DNA from: Burkholderiales bacterium
GTDB lineage: Bacteria > Pseudomonadota > Gammaproteobacteria > Burkholderiales > Burkholderiaceae_D
Direction: 5' to 3'
Assembly (NCBI GenBank): GCA_016200895.1
Contig: JACQDX010000055.1
Location: 1-54,430, forward strand
Length of the DNA stretch: 54,430 bases
Below the pieces are notes generated by a model. The model saw only the letters and a program-made list of their open reading frames with translations, ran no database searches and was not told where the DNA came from. The position numbers were made by a program, and so were the translations under genes. This document shows positions 44,801 to 51,419 of the stretch, in pieces. The stretch's first letter is position 1; each line of letters opens with the position of its first letter.

Positions 44801-46056
44801 GAGAATTCTGGAACGTCGCGTTCCAGTCCGGTATTCGCGGCTTTTCGTCTCCTAATGCTGCCATCTATTGGATTCCGCTGGGGAATGGCTCTACTTCACC
44901 TTATACGGCGCCTGTTGCCTCAGACTCACCTGATATACATGCTGTGTCAGCTGATTCGGTGACACCGCTTGCTCCTGATACTCGAGCAATGGCATTGTCT
45001 GGAAGTGACATCAGTATGGTGAAAGCCATGCCGCAAGCAGTTGCTGCCAGTCCCGTGCTTACTAATGCGTCCGGCCCATCGGTCGACGACCTGAACCAGT
45101 TGGCAGTTCAACTTTCTTCTATCCCCAATTCTGAAATCAGCGGTGTATCGAGCAATGCAACCTTGACTCCTTTAGTACCGGAATCCCCAGATTCCGCTCA
45201 GGGTAATGCGGTGACTGCATCGGATAATATCGATGCCAACAGCCAGCCTGTAGTGCCGGATAACCCGGCCCGGAACGATGTTGACACGGTACCTGCGGAT
45301 ACAAGTACAGTCAGTACAGAAGCCGTTGACAGCAACAATGTGGCAGACCAATTTCACCAGAGCCTGCACAATATGGTGGTGCCAACACCGGGTGCTAACG
45401 GGGGATTGGCAACCAGTGTACAAGACACCATAAACCAGCGTGTCAGCAATTTGACCAAGGTACTTGATTCCGTCACACATACCAGTGCCAGCGAAGCCGA
45501 ACGGCAGCAATTCGTACAGGAATTACAAAAAATTGTGTGCTCTACCGCGCCGAACGGCGATGTGGTGGCCAAACCGCTGGATGAGCAAAGTGTGCAGGAC
45601 TTGATCGATACCACCAGCAAGCTTACTGATCACCAGTTCACGCCAGAGCAGGAGGCAGTGTTGGGGGAGGGGATCAAGGCGCTTGTGCAGATCAATGAAA
45701 GTGATGCCAATCGAAATAACCTTAGTCTCATCAAGAAAAATGTGGACATGTTTATTGATAGCTTGCAGCAATCACTCGATATGCAGTTTTCAAGCGACGA
45801 CAGGCGTAGCTTGTTGCGCGGTCTGGTGACATTGGTGGGTGATGGCAGAACTCGCCCCGAGGTCGCGATGACGCCTCCAATTACGCCGCCTAGTGCTGCA
45901 GATGCACCAGCACCGGCAATTGATGTTCCAGTCACCGAACCTGTCACCAATACCACGAGCACACCGGCACCAGTTGCACAACCAGATGCAGAGACGGCGT
46001 CGGGGGAAGTTACCCCACCTGTAAACACTGACAGCATTAGCGGAGGAAACAGCTGA
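41857..46056 (+). CDS. Large tail fibre-like protein with repeated beta domains (Afp13-like)
   Basis: About 1399 aa from ATG 41857; a TTG at 41824 inside the previous gene is less likely. N-terminal docking domain to ~150, then fibre elements of the NVGIG-DVNG type (GNFGVGVDQPVANLQIDA; RKVGIALSGG with TLDVNGNINTTG; GNVGIQDNNPEASLSVGG). About four copies follow of a ~65-residue beta domain (e.g. GTITSDGTTINGNGTTFTQL and GDTLIIPR; SDTSLTLSSAF). A globular domain around 900-1020 (YGVISQKNMDGLYWGVI) precedes a ~350-residue Ser/Pro/Asp-rich tail with a helical patch. It likely recognises the target cell. The next gene starts at its last base. Confidence 0.82.
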   Translation: MNSLRIERPHYFTGEALLTDDFVCEQSFQMGMLATHNASLYTYGIATGLVVSEPEANNGVQQVQVSAGVAIDRLGRQIILLQKMALPLNDIQPSTTYFITINYVEVFADYSDETGTPGYKRIVQQPQLKYLRNLDEPGINILLAAVSFDDNKNISKLTYQSQNKQRQYVATSVGAVRFITADSGVNTNEIVAETTVMPEAGHAQILAQTEGSGDQTNYYLEFDAPRSQFMGHLSSRGNFGVGVDQPVANLQIDAITFKGRGTFTTKGVQVTFDVVTSPPFQVGDVLISDQSIGNGVQQKRTIKTILSQGTLVKVDTPFSPDLTNTTYTYIRAALARFAVNSSASSLFQVNYDGSVGLGAVAAANNEQTGPNALTITPDRKVGIALSGGAPTATLDVNGNINTTGITSSGKIVAQSFEGNGSGLKNLNIISDWVKETPGSNASNLYYNSGNVGIQDNNPEASLSVGGGLAVIGSGVISSINNTVVTGYNTAFVDQVKPGDMLAIGTLNEQRAVLASQPTSDTVMKVNPQFAIPVIASAFSVLSAATGDVTSGTGTITSDGTTINGNGTTFTQLNAGDTLIIPRFTASAAIVQTCDVVSVTSDTSLTLSSAFSGVVKGLEWLYSVDGSTQVKGKGTITVAESGSLIVTGDGSNFQAAFPDGKGQIIASPVVSGTPQSWRVADVIDQNTLTLVATSNNSTPLFNAATSAFMVTNGLLAKFQTNSDNGVLDEKTETTLPPAMLIVNNSNVKCPNTVGINVELTGIMSDYALQVNGAVSFSGGGNFDDLTVNTLLAKQSITINNTAPSGNLLTVGGPVGTNNLLTVNTTAVTVSPTLSVQGTVTATSNVSSTTQLQAPAVLGTISVQTPTAISNALNVTGLSIDAAGTVSLLGSRQSWSLSSGNTAVNSIQAVTDGFVYGVISQKNMDGLYWGVITATSRTGSSNGAVVCTMAAATTTVQYTTPDGKGSTTAWVAVPGSFTMPVRKGEFWNVAFQSGIRGFSSPNAAIYWIPLGNGSTSPYTAPVASDSPDIHAVSADSVTPLAPDTRAMALSGSDISMVKAMPQAVAASPVLTNASGPSVDDLNQLAVQLSSIPNSEISGVSSNATLTPLVPESPDSAQGNAVTASDNIDANSQPVVPDNPARNDVDTVPADTSTVSTEAVDSNNVADQFHQSLHNMVVPTPGANGGLATSVQDTINQRVSNLTKVLDSVTHTSASEAERQQFVQELQKIVCSTAPNGDVVAKPLDEQSVQDLIDTTSKLTDHQFTPEQEAVLGEGIKALVQINESDANRNNLSLIKKNVDMFIDSLQQSLDMQFSSDDRRSLLRGLVTLVGDGRTRPEVAMTPPITPPSAADAPAPAIDVPVTEPVTNTTSTPAPVAQPDAETASGEVTPPVNTDSISGGNS

Positions 46057-46700
46057 TGAGCGAGATGCTCCACCTGCCTTTGCTGAAAGACGATGAATGC
46101 GAAGACTGGGTTCTCACTACCTTGTTCCTGAACGGGCATTGGCGCAAGCGGCGACAAGAAGTGCCGTTTTATACGCTGGGTCTGACTGCCTACCTGGATT
46201 GCCGCGATGGATCACGATCCCTGTATCGTGATCAGGCGATGCTGGATGCTAACAACCATTTTTTGGGTAGTCATTTTCAAGCCTTGTTCGATCTGGTGCA
46301 AACCGGAATGCAAAGACATTTTGAGGAACCGGTGCATTTGGCCAGTCAGGCGGCTTGGCCGGGGTTTCATATCTATCAACCGCATCCGGTGTTTGCATTT
46401 CCGGTCGCCAAAATCCATCGTGATACCCAGTACCGGGATGTTTTCCCCGAGCATGTCTTTGCTGACAGTGATGTATACACTTTCACCTTACCAATAAGCA
46501 ATCCCGATGGCAGTGGCTTGAACTGGTGGCCAGAAGAGGGCGGTAATCCGGTGTTTGTACCGTACCGCAATGGTGAGCTGGTAGTGCATGATGGTCTTCA
46601 ATTGCATCAGGCGGTGCTCAATTGTCACAGTAAACTCGAACGTATCACCCTGCAAGGCCACGCTGTACGTAAAGATGGACAGCTTTTGCTGTATTGGTAA
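46056..46700 (+). CDS. 2OG-Fe(II) oxygenase-like protein A
   Basis: 214 aa. A double-stranded beta-helix pattern with candidate iron ligands HxD in VAKIHRDTQYRD and a distal His in VVHDGLQLHQAVL, then ERITLQGHAV where an Arg could bind 2-oxoglutarate. It is a paralogue of the next protein (shared FYTLGLTAYLD, WPGFHIYQPHPVFA and the RITLQGH...DGQ...W end). Role and substrate unknown; hydroxylation of a particle protein is inferred from the location between fibre and ATPase genes. Confidence 0.65.
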   Translation: MSEMLHLPLLKDDECEDWVLTTLFLNGHWRKRRQEVPFYTLGLTAYLDCRDGSRSLYRDQAMLDANNHFLGSHFQALFDLVQTGMQRHFEEPVHLASQAAWPGFHIYQPHPVFAFPVAKIHRDTQYRDVFPEHVFADSDVYTFTLPISNPDGSGLNWWPEEGGNPVFVPYRNGELVVHDGLQLHQAVLNCHSKLERITLQGHAVRKDGQLLLYW

Positions 46701-46727
46701 AACAGCGCAATTACAGAAAGCGAGAAC

Positions 46728-47501
46728 ATGGACGTTGGTATTTCAGAAGATTTTATCCATCCGGTATTTGACGAAGAAACCTGTCGTCAGATTCTAGAGC
46801 GGGTGCTCGATATTGACGCGTTCTGGTTGCCTCGCCATGCCCAGTTACCTTTATTTACCCTTGGTGCCACCAATTACTATGATATTGCCGCTAATCCCGG
46901 GCGTCCTTACGAACGCCTGATGCAGCAGTTCAATCCATTTCTACTTGATCAGTTTGGTGATGTATATGATGCTGTCCTCACTGCCCTGCGGGCGCGCTTG
47001 AACCAACCCGTCATTCTCTCGCCTGGTCTGGCTCTGCCAGGCTTTCATATACTCACTGCTAACCCGCTATTTGCGTATTCGGACCATTACGACATCATGC
47101 ATGCTCCATGGTTCAAGCGTCGCGATGGAGCGGGTGTGCCTGGTAACCCTATTCATGTCGATACTGCCCACATGGCGGTCGGTTTGCCAGATGTGGTTAA
47201 TGGTCTCAAAGTACCTACCCTGTCCTTTACCTTGCCAATAGCCATGCCGGCACATGGGGCTGGCATGAAGCTATGGTCGTACACTGAATCTGATATCGGA
47301 GATATGGACAATGAAGAAGCCCTGGCCTTGCTGAAACAAGCCGACAGCAAGCTTGTACCGTACTCTCTGGGAGGTGCATTCGTGCATTCCGGCGTTACGT
47401 ATCACCAGGCCAGGGGGTTTCCTTCCGGGGCGGGGCAGTATCGCATTACGCTGCAAGGACATGGTGCCTGGCTTGATGGTCAGTGGCATCTGTTTTGGTG
47501 A
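46728..47501 (+). CDS. 2OG-Fe(II) oxygenase-like protein B
   Basis: 257 aa. Candidate ligands: HxD in GNPIHVDTAHM, distal His in FVHSGVTYHQARG, with YRITLQGHGAWLDGQ closing the barrel. Similar throughout to the preceding gene product, with an insertion around the HxD (WFKRRDGAGVPG). Probably a tandem duplication that diverged. All three expected catalytic residues are visible, so activity is plausible; no signal peptide. Confidence 0.68.
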   Translation: MDVGISEDFIHPVFDEETCRQILERVLDIDAFWLPRHAQLPLFTLGATNYYDIAANPGRPYERLMQQFNPFLLDQFGDVYDAVLTALRARLNQPVILSPGLALPGFHILTANPLFAYSDHYDIMHAPWFKRRDGAGVPGNPIHVDTAHMAVGLPDVVNGLKVPTLSFTLPIAMPAHGAGMKLWSYTESDIGDMDNEEALALLKQADSKLVPYSLGGAFVHSGVTYHQARGFPSGAGQYRITLQGHGAWLDGQWHLFW

Positions 47502-47508
47502 GGAAAAA

Positions 47509-48018
47509 ATGTTTTTTTCATCGTCCCGATTTGCCTTTGTACACGAGCTGGAGCAGCAGTGGCAATTGGTGCGTGATGAATGCATGGCCTTGCCTCTGAA
47601 TGAGTTTGATCCCTGGCCAGAAAAAAACCTTTGCAAGCAGGGTTGGGACGTATATGGTCTAGTATTGGCATCACGTTTCATTCTTGCAAATTGCATTTTT
47701 TGTCCCACTACCACAGAGTTGTTGAGGCTTATTCCTGGCATAGTCAATGCAGGGTTTTCCCGGCTCGCTGCTGGTGCAGTCATTACTCCGCATGTTGGTT
47801 ATTCAAGCGAGGTCTTGCGGCTGCATCTGGGCTTGCTCGTGCAGGCTCCAAGTGGCATACGCGTGGGCCAGCAGGTGCGAAACTGGATGCCGGGCCAATG
47901 CCTGATTTTTGATGACACCGTTGAACACGAAGCCTGGAACCGAAGTGACAGCGACCGTCTGGTATTGTTACTTGATTTTGTAAAACCTCAGGGATGGTCA
48001 CATCATGGCACAAACTGA
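47509..48018 (+). CDS. Aspartyl/asparaginyl beta-hydroxylase-like protein
   Basis: 169 aa from ATG 47509 (AGGAAAAA upstream; the frame is open further back inside the previous gene). The core matches the AspH family: TPHVGYSSEVLRLHLGLLV (first iron His in RLHLGL), W-x-P-G-Q-CLIFDDTVEHEAWNRSDSDR (second His) and LLLDFVKP. This family hydroxylates Asp/Asn side chains with Fe(II) and 2-oxoglutarate. Its end overlaps the ATPase start by 14 bases, so it is translated with the eCIS operon. Third oxygenase in a row. Confidence 0.85.
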   Translation: MFFSSSRFAFVHELEQQWQLVRDECMALPLNEFDPWPEKNLCKQGWDVYGLVLASRFILANCIFCPTTTELLRLIPGIVNAGFSRLAAGAVITPHVGYSSEVLRLHLGLLVQAPSGIRVGQQVRNWMPGQCLIFDDTVEHEAWNRSDSDRLVLLLDFVKPQGWSHHGTN

Positions 48019-50239
48019 ATCTTACCCTGACAATGCCGCCCTGCTGCAAGACTTGCATAGCATAGGCGAAGTCATGGTCGAACGTGCTTTGCTGGTGCGC
48101 CAGTTGCAATCTGAACCTATTGCAGATACGGGCAGTCAGGCCAACCCGTCTTCAAAACCTGGCAAGCTTGACAGCTTGCTTTTGCAAGCGGTCAAACAAC
48201 AGGCACCGCAACGCCAATTGCAAGCTGAACTTGATACCATCAATGCTGAGGTCGACACGCTCTGGCAAAGTTACCAGCAGCGCAGCGGTGCAACCCTGCA
48301 AAGCAATACATTCATTCCCTGGATACATGTTGTGCAACTGTTTCGTCCCTCCGAGTTTGAGCAACAGTTATTGCTGTTCGGTTTGTTGGTGGAAATGGAA
48401 CCACGCTATGCCGCTATATTGCGTGCTTTGGATACGCCCACTGCAGGAAGTGAAACAACAGACGGCGTCAAGCTGCGCGGTGCTTGGCAGGTGCTGGGTG
48501 GAGGCGTGTCCCAGCGCTTGCAGTTGCAGCAAAGCCTGGCCCCGGATGCCTGTTTGCGTAACTGGGATTTGCTGGCCTCGAGCCCGGAAACCAACTTGGG
48601 CACGCTGGATGGCAGTTATCGCCTGCCAATGATCATCAGCGCCTATTTGTTGGGTCAAGCTGCTCCGCAACTGCGTCTGGAGCAAGTATTACAAGCATGT
48701 CCCGCCAATCGACCCTTGTCAGAACACCCTGTAGACCCGGCAGTATTGCAGCAACTTTCGTTTCTCGTTGAGCGTTTTCAGACCGATACAAGTGCTGCCG
48801 ATAGCTATGTCTTACAACTGCAAGGACCAGACATACCACTGCTGTGCAGTTTGGCAGGTGCGGTGTTCAGTCCGCTCGGTATGGTCTGCGTACTGCTCGA
48901 TTGCAGACAAATTGCACAGGTGTACGCGCAAGTTCAAAAAAGTCGCCCGGCGCTGCTGCGTAGGTTACGCTTGCTGCTGCGCGATGTTTTGCTATGCAAC
49001 CGTGTGATAGTGCTGCAAAACTGCCAGTGGCTCAGCAGTGCCGAAAATAGTGAGGATTTGCTTGATGATGTCCTTAATCTGGCGCTGGAAAGCCAAATGT
49101 TTTTAGTCGTCATCAATGGCCCGGCGCGAAGAATTCATGAGACGGCACATCGCTTTGCCGAACACAAGGTGGCGTCCATCTTGCTAAAAATTGCCATGCC
49201 CGACACGTGCTTGCGCCAGCAGATATGGCAAAGCGAAGCAGCAAGCCTGCAACTGGGGCAAGAAGTGATAGATCAACTGGTCAATAATTACCTGTTTACG
49301 GAAGAACAAATCCGGCTGGTGTTGCGTGAAGTGGCCAGCAGTCAAATGCTGGCACCCGATGCCAGTACCTTGGAATCGGTTCTGTTCGACACGTGCCGGG
49401 ATCAAAGTAATCGTGAGCTGATGACGGTGGCACAAGAGGTAAAAACACCACACAAGATGGGCGATATCATCTTGCCCGACAGCACTCGTCAATGGCTGGG
49501 TGAAGTCTTGCAGTACGCCCGGCAACGACACCAGGTGATTGAAACCTGGGGGTTTGACGCAAAAAACCAGAATAGCAAAAATCTGTGCGTGCTTTTCTAT
49601 GGCCCCTCGGGCACAGGTAAAACCATGGCAGCCTCCATCATTGCCAATGAACTCAATCTGGGTCTGTACAAAATTGATCTGGCTAATGTAATCAGCAAAT
49701 ACATAGGTGAAACAGAAAAACAACTTGCGCAATTGTTCGACCAGGCCGAAGCAATGAATATTGTGCTGTTTTTCGATGAAGCCGAGAGCCTGTTTGGCAA
49801 GCGTACCGAATCCAAGGATTCACACGATCGCTACGCCAACCTGCAAACCGGGTATCTGCTTCAACGCATAGAGACTTATCCCGGCATCGTGATTTTATCG
49901 ACCAATCTGTTGACCAATATCGACCAGGCTTTTACACGCCGTTTCAAATTCATGATCGAATACCCGTTTCCCAGTACCGACCAGCGACTATTGCTATGGC
50001 AGAACGCGTTCCCCAAAGCCACACCACTGGCCACCGATCTGGATTTTCCACTGCTGGCCAACCGGGCGCCATTGAGCGGCGGTAACATCAATAATATCGC
50101 GATTAACGCTGCATTTTTGGCGGCGGCAGAAAAGCAAAGTGTGGCGCAAAAACATGTGTTGCAGGCGACCGAGCGGGAATATCACAAATTGGGCAAGGTG
50201 TTTTTGGCGCGTGAATTTAAGTGGGGAGAGGATGAATAA
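48005..50239 (+). CDS. AAA+ ATPase (Afp15/Pvc15-like)
   Basis: 744 aa. The long N-terminal half (helical, divergent AAA-like: QGPDIPLLCSLAGAVFSPLG) precedes the C-terminal AAA+ module: Walker A FYGPSGTGKTMAA (about 532-544), Walker B IVLFFDEAESLFGKR (about 582-596), sensor 1 VILSTNLLTN and an arginine finger AFTRRFKF. eCIS ATPases of this type are needed for particle assembly and for cargo loading. It closes the structural operon. Confidence 0.95.
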   Translation: MAQTESYPDNAALLQDLHSIGEVMVERALLVRQLQSEPIADTGSQANPSSKPGKLDSLLLQAVKQQAPQRQLQAELDTINAEVDTLWQSYQQRSGATLQSNTFIPWIHVVQLFRPSEFEQQLLLFGLLVEMEPRYAAILRALDTPTAGSETTDGVKLRGAWQVLGGGVSQRLQLQQSLAPDACLRNWDLLASSPETNLGTLDGSYRLPMIISAYLLGQAAPQLRLEQVLQACPANRPLSEHPVDPAVLQQLSFLVERFQTDTSAADSYVLQLQGPDIPLLCSLAGAVFSPLGMVCVLLDCRQIAQVYAQVQKSRPALLRRLRLLLRDVLLCNRVIVLQNCQWLSSAENSEDLLDDVLNLALESQMFLVVINGPARRIHETAHRFAEHKVASILLKIAMPDTCLRQQIWQSEAASLQLGQEVIDQLVNNYLFTEEQIRLVLREVASSQMLAPDASTLESVLFDTCRDQSNRELMTVAQEVKTPHKMGDIILPDSTRQWLGEVLQYARQRHQVIETWGFDAKNQNSKNLCVLFYGPSGTGKTMAASIIANELNLGLYKIDLANVISKYIGETEKQLAQLFDQAEAMNIVLFFDEAESLFGKRTESKDSHDRYANLQTGYLLQRIETYPGIVILSTNLLTNIDQAFTRRFKFMIEYPFPSTDQRLLLWQNAFPKATPLATDLDFPLLANRAPLSGGNINNIAINAAFLAAAEKQSVAQKHVLQATEREYHKLGKVFLAREFKWGEDE

Positions 50240-50241
50240 AT

Positions 50242-50343
50242 ATGGTCGAAAAGTATCGTGAAAATCCGGCTTTATTGTTTGGGCTCATATTAAGCATGCT
50301 AAGTCAATTTCAATTCTGGGCTACCACTGAAGAGATTTATTAA
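50242..50343 (+). CDS. Possible small hydrophobic peptide (33 aa)
   Basis: ATG 50242 follows the ATPase stop by 2 bases with GGGGAGAGG upstream. The product has a short hydrophobic segment (ALLFGLILSMLSQFQFW). It may be a translated leader or remnant. No family; low confidence. Confidence 0.25.
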   Translation: MVEKYRENPALLFGLILSMLSQFQFWATTEEIY

Positions 50344-50439
50344 CATAACTTATCCGCTCAATCAGGAATAGAGGGATACAACGAGGATGTAAATCGGCAA
50401 TTTCCAATTTGCCGTTTCGGCAATGCGAAGGGAAGTCAT

Positions 50440-51327
50440 ATGCCAACCGTGTTTCAACCCAAAGCAAAACGAAATGGGCAAGCTCAACCGTTGACATCGG
50501 TTGCGGAGGCTTCCAGTACCGTGTATTCAGAAGGTACAAGTTTTGGAAATTATCATTACGCCAATAGCCCGCTACGCCGCAGTGCAGCTTTGAGTAACCC
50601 ACTAACCGCTGTTACTGGGGTGTGTCAACGTGTGCCAAGCCCTGAACAAGGTAGATGTAACCTGTCTGTGCCACCAGTGCAACTGACTGCAGCGCCGATC
50701 CAGTTTGGGCGAACCAAGAGACGAATTAAGCGCATCAATTCACGTGGCTTTAACAAGCGGCTGAAAAATGAAATTGGTGGAACAAAAAGCGGTTATGACA
50801 TCAGCCATAAGGTATCCGCAAATTTGTTTGGGATACTGTTCAAACGCATTTCAAAAAATCCGCGGAAATTGTCGCGAACTTTTGCCAGGGAACTTGTCAG
50901 GATAATGGATAGAAATGCACTTGATGCCAAGGACGAAGTTCTCTTCGACTCGGGGGCTAGTTCTTTGCTCAAGGTTGCGAAAACCAAGAAAATCACTGAA
51001 GACCAAAAAGACGAAATTGCAGAACTGTTTCGACTGTTTGCCAATCGCAATCCTAAAAATCTGCGCAATAAACGAGCGGGTGAAAATCGATCGATTGGTG
51101 CTTACCCTCATTTCAATATCGAGGATGGAGAATTATCAGATGACGGCGAGGAAATTCAAGATACCATAAATCCTCAGCTGGGAAGGTTTAGTGATGATGA
51201 ATATTCTGACGATGAAGAGCAACGCGTGGCCCACGGATACCTGCAACTTCCAGACAATCTGGATGAAATACAGGAAACCGAAGATCAAGTGGACTATCGC
51301 AAGGTGGGTAATGGTTTCATTGATTAG
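50440..51327 (+). CDS. Candidate eCIS cargo protein without a core domain (295 aa), nuclease-toxin-like
   Basis: Residues 35-44 read FGNYHYANSP, the same motif found at the N-termini of the two DUF4157 cargo proteins, but no HExxH core follows. The central part is basic (RTKRRIKRINSRGFNKRLK), then YDISHKVSANLFG and NLRNKRAGENRSIGAYPHFN, an arrangement (HK, then N-L-R, then N-x-SIG ... H) that recalls HNH-type nuclease toxins. This is a motif impression, not a family match. The C-terminus is acidic (SDDEYSDDEEQ). It sits between the ATPase and another cargo gene. Confidence 0.6.
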   Translation: MPTVFQPKAKRNGQAQPLTSVAEASSTVYSEGTSFGNYHYANSPLRRSAALSNPLTAVTGVCQRVPSPEQGRCNLSVPPVQLTAAPIQFGRTKRRIKRINSRGFNKRLKNEIGGTKSGYDISHKVSANLFGILFKRISKNPRKLSRTFARELVRIMDRNALDAKDEVLFDSGASSLLKVAKTKKITEDQKDEIAELFRLFANRNPKNLRNKRAGENRSIGAYPHFNIEDGELSDDGEEIQDTINPQLGRFSDDEYSDDEEQRVAHGYLQLPDNLDEIQETEDQVDYRKVGNGFID

Positions 51328-51419
51328 TTATAAATATCTGAATATGTAGTGCAAAGAAAGAGGTGTAAATTCAGTTGTTGAGGTTTGCGAAAATGTAGCT
51401 GGATTGGAAACATGCATCA

